This document shows positions 1 through 15,709 of a stretch of DNA of 27,500 bases, one piece after another (the stretch's first letter is position 1; each line of letters opens with the position of its first letter). The translations under genes and the position numbers were made by a program. Source of the stretch: Chrysomallon squamiferum (Eukaryota > Mollusca > Gastropoda > Neomphalida > Peltospiridae); assembly GCA_012295275.1 (NCBI GenBank), contig CM022675.1:12890253-12917752 (forward strand), given 5' to 3'. Under the pieces are notes generated by a model. It worked only from the letters and a program-made list of their open reading frames with translations. It was not told where the DNA came from and ran no database searches.

Positions 1-140
1 CCAAAGTAATTATAGTGTGAATAAGTGTTTATATTTATGTGTATGTGTGTCTGTGTGTGTATGTATATGTGTATGTTTTTGTGTATCTGTATATGTGCAT
101 GTGTGTAGGTATGTGCCTGTGTGTATGTATAAAAGTTAAT
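1..140. repeat. Degenerate TG/TATG-rich microsatellite
   Basis: The first 130 bases are mostly TG and TATG steps (GTGTATGTGTG-type), interrupted by single changes. No coding frame is supported. Confidence 0.7.
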
Positions 141-252
141 TTCTGCCAGACTAATATGGCTTTCAAACTATGCTAAATATTCCGTTTTAAACTGCTATTG
201 GTGTCATAAAGTTATGTTATTATGTTATTTATTATCTATGTAAATAAAATTG
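141..252. repeat. Dispersed repeat, copy A
   Basis: The segment shares blocks in the same order with 1872-2020: ATATGGCTTTCAAA versus ATATGACTTTCAAA, GCTAAAT, ATTCCGT, TCATAAAGTT, and a closing TCT(A/G)TGTAAATAAAATTG. Copy A then runs into TGTG/TATC repeats and a GA tract. The shared end and the simple-repeat tail suggest the 3' part of a retroposon such as a SINE. The family is not identified. Confidence 0.6.
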
Positions 253-285
253 TGTGTGTATATCTATATCTATGTCTATATCTAT

Positions 286-288
<3 letters not shown>

Positions 289-362
<74 letters not shown>
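289..362. repeat. (GA)n microsatellite, 37 units
   Basis: A pure GA run follows TATC-type repeats. The strand is fully purine over its length. Confidence 0.98.
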
Positions 363-366
<4 letters not shown>

Positions 367-1343
367 ATTTCAGTATTTGTAAACAACAAACATTTGAATA
401 GATTTTAAATTATATAAACAGATGAAATTGCATTTTTTATTTCAACCACTTATTCTACGAGTTTACAAAAATTATCATTTGCAGTCATTTCTTTTGCCCA
501 TTGGTATATTAATGACTGCTCACAAGTACGATAGACTAATGAACAAAATTATAAACCTACTTGCTCATTTTGTTACGTTGAAATCACCAAACTTGTTGTT
601 TTGCTCTTATGATGACCAGACACAAACAAATAAACAAACTTGGCCTTCGCTGGTGTGAGAAACCTGACAGCTAACTGACACACGTACGTTCTGACAGAGT
701 CTCACAAACACACAGCAAGCAGAGAGCAGCAGTTTGATGTCGAGAGGACGTTTTAATCAGCGAGTGATCCGCCCCACATGTTTGGCTCAACGTCTTGGTT
801 AAAGACAAACAACAGGCGATCTTGTTTACTGCTTCTCATTGCTTTTTATATGAAAATTAAGGCGGATCAAGTATTTTTTTTTTTATTTATTTATTTTTTT
901 TTAAAAGGAGAATTAGGATCCTTTCTTCTTTTTCTTAAAATTATTAGTTTCTAGATGAAATACTGAGATAATAATAATAATAAAATAATAATATTTGGCT
1001 GATAAATTAATGAAAAAAATTCATTAAAAAAAAAAAAAAAACATTGGTGATATATAAAAGCGCCAGCTAAGTAATTTGAAGAACTACAGAGTGAAGGCCG
1101 ACTTTTTGGCGAATGAATATCATTGAAAACTGGTTTTAGCACCACTCTTTAACTATAGTAATTATTATATAATTTGTTTTTTATTCCATAACTATATTTC
1201 TGTCATATATATTATATATAATAATAAAATGTTAATAATAATGATGATGATGATAATTACAACAAGAGCCAAGATCAGAGTAATAATCATAATGATAATA
1301 AACAAACATGTGTGAATAAAAACACGACAACAAATCTAAAAAG
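363..1343. other. AT-rich non-coding stretch
   Basis: No supported gene. It holds poly-T and poly-A runs (875-903, 1026-1040), AAT triplets (969-992, 1221-1260) and a 78-codon open frame at 422-658 with no recognisable features. Confidence 0.6.
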
Positions 1344-1378
1344 CACGCACGCACACACGCACACACACACACACACGC
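1344..1378. repeat. (AC)n microsatellite with CG interruptions
   Basis: CACGCACGCACACACGC leads into a pure AC run. Confidence 0.9.
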
Positions 1379-1871
1379 AAAATAAACACAGGCATGAAGA
1401 AGAAAAAATCGTAAATACTGACAACCTTAACAAAATTATCTTCGTTTAGTACGGACTTCATGACGAAGACATCCAAAGAATTAAAAAAAAATGACTGCAT
1501 CTCCATGGCGACAAGGATAAAGAATGTATTCATGTCAAAGACTAATATAAAAAACAAAACCCACGAAAAAAACCTCGCCAGAAAACATCCAGCCTTGAGC
1601 CACGTGTTTCTGAATTCGACAAAAACCACGCGTCGACTCGGAACAATAAAATCTCTTTTTTCCCTTCGTCACCAACGTCAACAATTCTTTGACTTTTAAT
1701 CGCGCCGGATCCAAAAAAAAATGCAAGTTCTGCTGTTAAGAATTTTTATTTCTAAATCTCAGAAATGTGCACAAGTCAAACACTTAACGAAGGTCAGTGC
1801 ATAAATCTGAATTTTGTTTTTTTGCCATTTTTGTGTCATTTGTGTAAAGAAAATTTCATCTAAGATGTATT

Positions 1872-2020
1872 AGCCTTGCTCAAAGTGATATGACTTTCAA
1901 AACTCCGCTAAATAAATCCGATTGTTAATTCCGTGTTTTTTGTTTTGTTTTTAGATGCTGTTATTTTCATAAAGTTTTACAATTTATTTATCGTCTGTGT
2001 AAATAAAATTGACATTGACA
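1872..2020. repeat. Dispersed repeat, copy B
   Basis: The partner of 141-252. It has an extra T-rich insertion in the middle (about 1932-1952) and ends GTAAATAAAATTG followed by ACATTGAC, a short tandem tail typical of retroposon 3' ends. Direction is the same as copy A. Confidence 0.6.
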
Positions 2021-2116
2021 AGGATTATAAATGTTATTAATGTTGATTGTAAATCTTTGTGATAATTGTTTTTCTGTTATTCTCAGTATTCACTGATAAT
2101 ATAACTTTATATAATT

Positions 2117-2225
<109 letters not shown>

Positions 2226-2666
2226 AAAATTTCAAATACACCCAGATATAAAAAAGTCGCTTGCTGTTAACAGGTTTCTTCTCATACTTTCACTGCATTA
2301 TATTTGACGTCATGTTAATAATAATCGTTAACCGAACCATTTTTTTTTCCATTTAAATTTGTATCTATCTATTAATAAACTTAAAAACCTTTGATTATTG
2401 AACGATACAAGCGGTAAATATTGCAGTTTCCATTCTACAAAGGCCAAGAGTTAAAACACAGTTTAATGTAAGATAATAAAAGTTTCAATATCGTTTGAGT
2501 TTTAATTTGCTTGCAAGTGCAGACTTCTCAAACAACATCGCGGTGAGTTTAAAGATGTACACACGTTTACACAGATTGTCGTAGATGTAGACATTCTCAT
2601 ATTTGTCTTTTGTTTCTCACTTTAATTATACAGTTGTATGTGTGCTGTGACATGTCTGTACTGAAC

Positions 2667-2703
2667 ACATTATTATTATTACGAATTACTATTGTTATTA
2701 TTA

Positions 2704-2743
<40 letters not shown>

Positions 2744-2769
2744 GTAGTAGTAGTTGTAGTAGTAGTAGC

Positions 2770-2829
<60 letters not shown>

Positions 2830-3083
2830 TTTAGAGTCAGTATTATCATCATTCCTGTTCATGGTGTTATCAAAATTAATATCTTATGATTAATATTGTT
2901 ATTGCTGTTGATTTATTTCTTTATATTACTCTTGTTTTTTTTTAATAATAATAATAATAATAATAATGACAACAACAATAACACTAAAAATAACAATACT
3001 AATAATAATAACAATAACAACAACACAAATAATAATAATTTTGCTATTATTCTCGTCGTTTCTGTTTTATTTATTTATTGTTA

Positions 3084-3121
<38 letters not shown>

Positions 3122-3376
3122 TATGTTGTTGATAATACTGTAGCTGGTGTTATTATACTTACTGTTGTTGTTGTTGCTACTGCTGTTAAAATTAATATTT
3201 TTATCATTAATATTGTTAATGTTGTATTTTCTGCTTGTTTATATACTCTTATTTTTTATTATAATAACAACAACGACAATAATAATAATTCTATTTTTCT
3301 CTTCTTCGTCGTTCCTGTTTTTAATTATTTTTTAAATTGTTGATATTACTATTGTTGATATTATTATGTATTGTTA

Positions 3377-3432
<56 letters not shown>

Positions 3433-3435
3433 GTT
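2667..3435. repeat. Field of triplet repeats (TTA, TAG, AAT, AAC)
   Basis: About 770 bp made largely of triplets: TTA 2708-2742, TAG 2743-2829, AAT/AAC 2943-3040, TTA 3087-3121, AAT/AAC 3262-3290 and TTA 3369-3429. The motif changes sharply at borders. The poly-Ser, poly-Asn and poly-Tyr frames here are repeat artefacts. Confidence 0.9.
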
Positions 3436-3490
3436 GTTAGTGTGATCGTCTTTAAATCCTTAATGATTTATATTGTTAACGTTAACCTTG

Positions 3491-3535
3491 TTAGGGAGTT
3501 AGGGAGTTAGGGAGTTAGGGAGTTAGGGAGTTAGG
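3491..3535 (+). repeat. (TTAGGGAG)n telomere-like array, possible G-quadruplex
   Basis: Five full copies of TTAGGGAG plus a partial TTAGG. TTAGGG is the usual animal telomere unit; here each copy carries an added AG. Five GGG runs separated by five bases fit a G-quadruplex pattern on the + strand. Confidence 0.9.
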
Positions 3536-3689
3536 TTTTGGGTCGCTGTGTTTGACATATAGGTAGAGAATTTCAAATGCTACTTAGCACATTAGAGAAA
3601 GTATGTACTGGAAGTTTAGCCTGGCTGAGTTCTGAGGCAGGGGGACAAGTGAATGTGTAAGATAATTGATCCTTTGTGGAGTTGCTGTT

Positions 3690-4200
3690 TGTCAGAAACG
3701 TTCTTCTTCATCCCACATCTCATCGATGTGTATCAATATTGAACAGCTCGGGCGCGCCCAAACCGCAGCAGACGACACAATAGCAGCCATGTTGATCAAA
3801 CATTGCTGGAGGAATCTGTTTGAACTGTGACTCTCGACTAACGGATGTAGCGTTTTCCTCCGTTTGGACTCGGCGGCTTTAGACAATAGAGACATTTAGC
3901 GAAAAACTCTACGAGCCCGAATAATCCGTTCACAAAAACGATGCGTCTTAAACGGGCATTTTTCCAGGCGCAAAGGGAGATAACTCGGGCAGTTATTTTT
4001 GTATCAGTCTTGATCCCTGTCATTTCTGTGCTGTGAATGATACAAGTGACTTTCAATTTATTCAAACAAGAGATGGTGATAGCTCTGGAACTCGGCGAGA
4101 ACGCTAGATACCGTTCTGGATAGACCGCGGCACGGACTTCCTCGCATGTTGTAGTGTTTGTGTTTTCCTCCTCACTCATCTGCAGCACCTACAGTGTGAA
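3690..4200 (-). other. CpG-richer unique segment with weak minus-strand ORFs; possible promoter, exon or old repeat
   Basis: This stretch is less AT-rich than its surroundings and has many CpG dinucleotides, including a GGGCGCGCCC palindrome near 3750. On the minus strand it has open frames at 3838-4188 (116 codons, starting MLQMSEEENTNTTT) and 3692-3895 (67 codons). Neither has a domain I recognise. A minus-strand CAACATGGCTGC near 3787-3798 resembles the YY1-type core-promoter motif. The GGGAGATAACTC string near 3976 is one I recall as frequent in mollusc genomes, which would favour a dispersed repeat. I cannot decide between these. Confidence 0.25.
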
Positions 4201-4290
4201 CCGCTTTAAAGTGATAGTGATTAGCAGACAACAGTCAGCTGGTGCATGGAAGTATTTTCTAAAATATCGACGTATTTTTTATCGAGAGGG
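4200..4290 (+). other. Possible 5' UTR exon ending at a strong donor
   Basis: Coding exon 1 starts right after an acceptor, so a non-coding exon must lie upstream. One candidate ends at GAGAGGG/GTAAGT (4290/4291), a near-perfect donor, at the right edge of a CpG-richer, repeat-poor stretch. There is no direct evidence that this donor is used with the acceptor at 9735. Other donors in 1-9700 are possible. Confidence 0.2.
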
Positions 4291-4299
4291 GTAAGTTGA

Positions 4300-5309
4300 G
4301 TTATAAATATATTATACATCATTTACTAGTTGAGATTCGCCGATCTTTTAATAGTGTTGTTTAGTTTTGTGGTAATTAATTTCTTAATGAACTACATAAA
4401 CCTATAAACGTCCAGTTAAGACGCTGTTATCATTAACAATCATTTTAAATTATTAAGTTTGGGGAAAATACACAATACAGGGATTTGGATGTATGTATAA
4501 AACGGTGTCAGAATGTTTGAATATTAACTGAGAAGAAGAAGTACAAGTCTTGGATTTCCCATTCTAACTGAGTTATTTAAACCCCGGCTTAATCGTTTCT
4601 TCACTCATTGTTTGCTACTGACTGCGGCAGTTATGATGAAAATGAAGTTGTCATATATCTCTAGTCCGGTTCGTCTCACAGGGTAGCACGTACCACACGT
4701 TTTAATTACGAATTAGCTTTAAGTACGATTTTTAGGGATGAAGAATAATACTGCTGTAATTTCAGAACTGAATTCTTAATGTAGGTGAACAGACTGATTA
4801 CCATTTTGTTATTAATTCATTATTTTATTTTATTTTAATTAAATTAATTAAAAATTTATTTGAGATTATTTAATAACAGAAACAATAATAAAAATATATA
4901 TTATTAATGTTAAACGAAATTTGGTAATAGGGAAAACAAATTATTAAATATTCTTATCAAAACTGGTTAATATTACAGTTTAAAAGGTTACTGTCGACAA
5001 TTATATTACTATTCTACCATTTTTATCAAGTAATAAGCAACAGAAACTACACCAAATTTTATTTTAGATACAAGATTAGAAACAAATTATTTAAATTAAA
5101 ATGATTTGTGACTTTGTATTTGGCTGTTTTTCACTGTTGGGTTTTCGTGAAAGCTGTATGTTAGAACTGAGGGGTTACGGAGTGCTGTGTAAATCTAAAT
5201 CAAATGTCACTTCTTGTCTGCCAATTCTGAGATCGCGAAATCGCTGAGCACGAATCAGGAAGTAAACGTCTTATCGACTTGTCAATCCTGACTTGGCTCC
5301 AGAGTACGT
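4300..5309. other. AT-rich unique stretch, no gene seen
   Basis: Very AT-rich, with many short A/T palindromes near 4830-5090. No splice-bounded coding segment or domain was recognised. Confidence 0.5.
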
Positions 5310-5990
5310 AACGTACACAGCTTAAATCACCGTTCAGATTAACGTACACAGCTTAAATCACCGTTCAGATTAACGTACACAGCTTAATTCACCGTTCAGA
5401 TTAACGTACACAGCTTAAATCACTGTTCAGATTAACGTACACAGATTAAATCACCGTTCAGATTAACGTACACAGCTTAATTCACCGTTCAGATTAACGT
5501 ACACAGCTTAAATCATCGTTCAGATTAACGTACACACAGCTTAAATCACCGTTCAGATTAACGTACACAGCTTAAATCACTGTTCAGATTAACGTACACA
5601 GATTAAATCACTGTTCAGATTAACGTACACAGATTAAATCACTGTTCAGATCAACGTACACAGCTTAAATCACCGTTCAGATTAACGTGTACAGTTTATG
5701 TAAGTTTTCAGATTAATGTACACAGCTTAAATCACCGTTCAGATTAACGTACACAACTTAATTCACCGTTCAGATTAACGTACACAGTTTATGTAAGTGT
5801 TCAGATTAACGTGTACAGTTTATGTAAGTGTTTACATTAATGTACGCTATTTAAAATAAGTGTTCAAATTAGCCTATCCAGTTTATATAAGTGTTCAGTT
5901 TAACATGCATTTTATGTAACCGTTTATATTAGAGTACAGCGCTTGTATATCGTTCAAATTAATATTTTACATAATAGTTCATATTAACAT
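5310..5990. repeat. 31-bp minisatellite, about 20 units, degenerating rightward
   Basis: The unit begins AACGTACACAGC and ends CGTTCAGATT. Units from 5310 to about 5700 are nearly identical, differing at a few fixed sites (GCTTAAA or GATTAAA, CACCG or CACTG) with one AC insertion near 5535. From about 5690 units decay to forms such as GTGTACAGTTTATGTAAGTG, and traces fade near 5990. Confidence 0.93.
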
Positions 5991-6166
5991 AACAGTTTTT
6001 CAAATTATCCATGTAACTCCGCTAACACTAACATATGAATTTGAAAATCAGATACGTTATTTTTAAAAACTGGGACAACCTCGCAGTTCTGTGAAAAGTA
6101 ACTCTAAAGTGACTGAAATTATTTTTGTTGATATTGTTTCCATTTTACTACCGATTGGTTTTAAAC

Positions 6167-9735
<3,569 letters not shown>

Positions 9736-9738
9736 GCG

Positions 9739-9832
9739 ATGAAAATACTACTAACACTGCTTGCCCTCATTCACGTCGGCAGAGGGCGTGTCCTCAGTGA
9801 CGTAGCCGCCCAGCCAAGAAGTCTGGGGAAAG
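9739..9832 (+). CDS. Chitinase coding exon 1: start codon and signal peptide
   Basis: The ATG lies three bases after an acceptor-like TTGTTTCAG (ending 9735), so at least one 5' UTR exon probably lies upstream. The exon encodes 31 residues: a basic start (MK), a hydrophobic core ([12 protein letters not shown]) and a polar region after RGRVLS, which is a classical secretory signal peptide with cleavage near residues 16-20. It ends at AAAG/GTAAGT, a near-consensus donor, in phase 1. The leftover G joins AT of exon 2 to make Asp32. An in-frame TTG upstream of the ATG is intronic and is not a start. The exon is assigned from its splice sites, its signal-peptide shape and its phase match to exon 2, because signal peptides are not conserved enough to identify the family. 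Confidence 0.8.
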
Positions 9833-10106
9833 GTAAGTTCACCATTGTACTTATTATTATTATTATTGTTGTTGTTGTTGTTTTGTTGTTGTTGTTGTTG
9901 ATGATGTTTTCGTTATTATTATTACTGTTGTTGTTATTGATGCTAATATTTCATATTATTTTCTGTTGTCCGTCCATCCACCTATCTATCAAAATCCGAA
10001 ATCTCTGAAAGTATTTAGAATATACTGCAATATATTTATTTGCGTGTTAATAATATATATATAGATTTTTTTTATTGGTATGGAATCCAAATCATTACAG
10101 ATTTAC

Positions 10107-10176
<70 letters not shown>

Positions 10177-10721
10177 AAATTCCTATAATCATGCTAAATA
10201 ATGCCCTGATTCCTTTAAACTTTATCCCTCTGTTTTTTTATTCTTTTCCTTTTCCGATTTGACTTCTTCCAGCACTGCACGACTCCATGTTAATCTTCCA
10301 CTGCACGTGCACGTCATTCAAAAATGGTTTCCCGTGTTGTCACCTAACTTTATTGTACGATAATCTTGTTAACGCTTTGAGGTTTGGCAGAAACTTCCTT
10401 TTTTTCACCGTCTCTTGTTTACTGTGTTGAGAAGTGTTGGCTGGAAAACTGGTCAGTGTTTGTAAACAAAGCATGACCTGTCAACTTGTTGGTCATTGGC
10501 AACAGAACCGGAGTTTGTTGCTTTTTTTCGTGTTAATATCGTTATTCATATGTTATTGATAGTGTGAGTGTGTGAAATTGGTATATTATGTTTGTAATTA
10601 TGTGAATACACGTCTTAAATAAATATCAGGATAGATTTTTTTTTTTTACAGTTTGTGATATGGAAAAAATATTTTTATTAATAATATCTTAAAATTGTTC
10701 CTTAAAAGAAAATCACAAACA

Positions 10722-10799
<78 letters not shown>

Positions 10800-11704
10800 A
10801 ATAATAATAATAATAAAACAAAGAAAAACAACAACAAAAAACAAACTATAGAAATCACCACCACCATCAACAACAGCAACAACAACAACAATAAAAAGTC
10901 CAAAACAAAACCCTCTCACTCATACACAAAATAAAATTCGACAGTTTGATTTACACTGAAATAATGTGTCAATCTTAAGAAAAAAAAAATGATCCTTGTT
11001 GAACAATGAAAATAAAATTAAAATAATATTCGTGTTTGCATAAAACAAAAATAATTTACTGTCAATTTATAACAGTCTACTAAATAAATAAATCTGTAAA
11101 ATGTTTCAATCGACTGAAGTTACGTAAAGAATGTTTTACGCATCTTGCTAAGTTTTGTGTTAACACGTTTATTGCATCGCGAAATTAGGCGTATAATGAA
11201 AATACATAAAAGAGACGTCCAAGAAAAATGTCGCCAATTTATGACTGTCACGTAATCAAAGATGTGAATGTAAATGTGAAAAGGATGCATCGGACACTGA
11301 ATGTCACCGATATGTAATTTTGCACACTTCTTAAACGAGTTCAAATATTCTTTGTTAAAACAAAATATAAAATAAATGTTAAATGTGTGATTAATGTTGA
11401 TGAACAAGTTTGACAAAAGACAGTAATTCCAGTCCATCACGGAGTAAAACTCAAAGAAAAACATGGCGTATTTGGACAGGCGTTTAAAATGACGTATTTA
11501 GCGAGAAGTAATATGCGTTACCAACCTGCAAAAATATTTAGTTAATTCTTTTGTTGTATCATGAAATTAGGCGTATAACGAAGATACATACCAGATCCTG
11601 CAAGACAGGATAATAATATTTCGAAAACCTAGCACATAATTATTTACAGTAGTGACAAGTTTCAAATACACAACAGCTGTATACTTTGCATTTTAACTGT
11701 TTTT

Positions 11705-11742
<38 letters not shown>

Positions 11743-11802
11743 ATATATATATATAAATGATAACCGAATAAACTACATTAATTAATTAACTAACTAAACT
11801 AA

Positions 11803-11834
<32 letters not shown>

Positions 11835-14800
11835 ATCATAAGAAACGGAACATTTTGCGACAACCCACCTCTCACTGTGTGTTTGTTGTTGCGGTGTGAA
11901 AGTTATTTACGTGACAGCTTCACGTCTGTCAGACACCTGTTTTGTTTTACCTCATTTGTTTGGTTCAGCCTTAAACACACCGCGCATTTCCTTCCAATCA
12001 CAACACCCCTTACTTCTGTAGTGACAGTTAAAAAAAATAAAATAAAAAGCTTTATTTTATCTCTGCTGGCTGTATAAACACCACAGTCAGTAAGTAATTA
12101 CACATCTATTTCTGTACTTGTTTCGTCAAACACTGACGAAGGAGAGAATCTCTTCCTTATTTGTATAATTCCTGACAGGGTTCCTCTTGTTTTGAAACTA
12201 TTCCCACACTACGTAGATTCACTGAAGAACAATTAGACATAACAGTCGTGCAGTGAACTTGGTTATTTTCAAACCAGTCAGACAGAACAGTTTAATTAAT
12301 AACAACTGTGCAGTCATCGTTGATATTTTCTAATTAAATTCATGCACTGAAACGACTGTTAGACACAAAAGTGGTTTTGTCTTCTTAGATATTTTAAAAC
12401 TGTATGAAAGCACTGAAATGACAATCTTATACAGCACCTTAATTAATAAAAGTTGTGCAGTCATCTTGAATATTTTCATATTATGTGAATACACCGAGAG
12501 ACAGTTTAATAATTTGATAAATTTTTGTCTATTTCCATTCTCTAAGAGATCTTTTAATTAAAAGCAATTTTTTTTTTTTTTTTTTTTTACCTAATTCTAA
12601 TTCCTGTTATTATACTTGTTGTTGTTGTTATTAGTATTATAGAAAAAAATTATATTATGTTTTGCGGTCTAGTTAAAGATTTTCTAATTTATATTTATAT
12701 CGTCGCTGAAACAGGATTTTAATATTTTTTACGTGCAAAGTTTATGTTGTAAGAAGAAAATTCCAATACATATACATTTCTGTTTGTCTGTCTGTCTGTC
12801 TTGATGTCTTCGATCTGTTTTTATTATATCTCTCCATCTATGCAAGAACACACATACATTTCTACACAATAATGCAACTACAGCTCAAACGTGAAGAGAA
12901 AACAACATATTTGATACTTATTTAAAAATACAGAAATTAGGAGGCGAACACAACATTAAAATTTGTCTTTGTTTCTACATAACAATAACACTGCTTACAA
13001 AATCATATTCACAGGAATATAAATGTGAGTTTTATTCTGTTTTTTTTTCCGTTTATTTTTATTTTTTTTTTTTTAAATCTTTCTCTTCAGATAGTTAAAT
13101 CATTATCCTATTGGTACCTTCAAACATCCGTGGAGAGTAAAAATTCCCTGTAAACGATGTAGATTATAAAAAATGTCAGTGAAGCGGAATAGACTGAATT
13201 CCGCGGTGTTAGACTGATTTCCGCGCGGTAGTGCCGCTTGTCCCCTCCCACGGAAGTTAACATTGATCGGCCCCGGGGTCCGCGCGTCGACTGGTTTCGT
13301 GTTTGCACTGAACATTCTGGCGCTGCGCCGCTAATCGGTGATGTATGCCTCAGGAATTATAGATTTTTTGTTGTCTCCAGTCACCGCGTTCCGATTTCGA
13401 CTTCATGACACTTTTTCAGTACCTGTTTATCGAACTCCCTGGATCGTTTTATATTATGTTGTGTTGTTTTGTGTTGTATCCTATTGTATTTTGTTGTACT
13501 GTGTTGTAATGTATTGCAATGTGTTGTGTTGCTCTTTCTGCGTTGTGTTGGTGTTGTTGTGCTTTTCGTTTTGTGTTTCTTTGCTATAATTGCACTGTGC
13601 TAGTGTTTGTGTTGGGTTCATGATGGTTTTGGTGTTGTGTTGACGTGTCATGTTGCTTTGAGTTGTACTGGGCTGTATTTTACTCTGTTTTATTGTGCTT
13701 TATTGAATTATATTGCTGCTTGTAAATTTTGCCTCGGATAAAAATCATTTTCTTACAACTGCATACGAGGAAACGTCAAAAGAAATGTGTAGATCTGTGT
13801 TACAGAAACAAGAAAGAAACAATGGTTGTCAGAGTTGATCTCGATGACAGTGATCAGTGCTTTAACATACCTTTCTTTATACTTTATACACGAAATATTC
13901 ATACCTTTAATAAACTGCAAAACTGTTTTATATTGCAAAGTGACCAAGATAATCAATCCGTTCATAGTAAAAAAAAAAATTAAGATCCATAATAGCACAA
14001 ATAAATAATAATAATGGAAAAAAAACCCAAAGAAACAAAAGAAACAAAAACAACAAACGGCGAAGCAGTTTTAACATTCTTTTAATCTACCTAATCTTAT
14101 TTTTATCATCATCATCATCATCATCATCGTCAAGTTATAACTTGACAAAACCTATCTGAATAGCTGAATGGTACAAGTCTGACTTCAGTCAAATGATGTG
14201 ATGGACCTGCTCACTTCACAAAGGAAGACTTTGTCTTTTTTCTCTGTTATCTAGCAAAGCAACAAGACCAGTTGAAAAACAGCCAACGTTCACTTTACAA
14301 AGGAATAATTGGTGTTTGGTAAATAGTAGCTGTCTCGTGTTGCTTCCGGGAATAATATTTTGTTCTATTTGACCAATCAGGTCTGAGATAACATACGGGT
14401 TTGGACGATGGTGGTTGTGACGCTGTTTTCGATGATGTTTTCCAGTCAACATATCAGTTTGAACAGCATGCGACGGCAAACGATTCAGAGATGGTTTGTA
14501 GACTGTACACATTTGAACACTAATCCTTCCGCATTTAACAAAAGAAAAAAAAAAGGAGTAAATTTTAATTCAGAGAATGTTTTAAATTCAAATATTGTTT
14601 CGTCATAAATTATTTAATCGTTTTAATTTAAACTAATGATAGGATAAATACAAAACAAAATCGAAGACGTAAAATATTTCCAATAAGATAAAAAAAAAGT
14701 ATATGAAATTAGAAAGAAAGGAACTCTGTAGTAGAAAGATAAACAGGTTATAAAAAAATAAAATAAAACGTGTTTATTTATTTTTTATTTATTTATTTAT

Positions 14801-15624
14801 TATTATTATTATTTAATTTTTACTTTATTTTTTATTATTATTTTTTTTTTTTTTTGTCTTATTTACTTTTAATTTTCGAAATTTGGCTTTTGTATCTGTC
14901 ATAGATTCAGCTATATCATTAGAAAAATCTTTTACAAGGAGTTTGTAAAATTACCATCTTAGGACATTTAGCTTGCACCTGACAAATCCATCAACAAAAC
15001 ATTTCAGTTTTACAGCGTACATAACAGAATGACATTTCAGCTTCTCTGTGTTTCATAAAATACTTCAGTCCGTAAATAAAACGGAAAGAAGGACTACAAC
15101 AGGTGAACATCAATACAACAAACAGAATGAGAAAATAATGTCAAACACAGAAATAAATATCTGAACTGTTTCGTCTTGAACTCTGATGTTTAGCTTATCG
15201 ACTCCACCGTTTCCTTCCTAATATTAATCCAAGGAACTTGTGAATTTGTTTTTCTTTCTCAACAAGGAATGAGGAACTGCAAAAAAAATTACTGATTTTT
15301 CCAAAACATGTCAAATATTTGAGGGCAGTCGGTTTATTTATTTTAAAATTTGATATTGAGTGATTTTATAAACTGACATGAAACGTGCACTCAGAAATGT
15401 TTTGCGTTATCTGCACAATCCAGCACTCGGTATTGACCCGAACATAACTCGAACGAACATGCGTTAACTCGAACAGATCTGTACCGTACCGGGAAGTACC
15501 ACTCAAATGTGAATACGAATACAGTTTTGTTTTTCCTTCAACTGATAACGAGTCAACAGAGATTAAAATTTTTTAAATTTTTATTTTTGTTTTAGAGTTT
15601 TAGAAGTTTATTTATGAATAGCTC

Positions 15625-15709
<85 letters not shown>

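Noticed and set aside
422-658. 78-codon frame
   Set aside because: No recognisable domain, ordinary chance length, AT-rich context and no splice support.
2692-3343. Poly-Ser, poly-Asn, poly-Ile and poly-Tyr frames
   Set aside because: Products of triplet microsatellites. They lack splice context and normal composition.
5310-5990. CRISPR-like array
   Set aside because: Units are contiguous 31-bp repeats with no unique spacers, in an animal genome.
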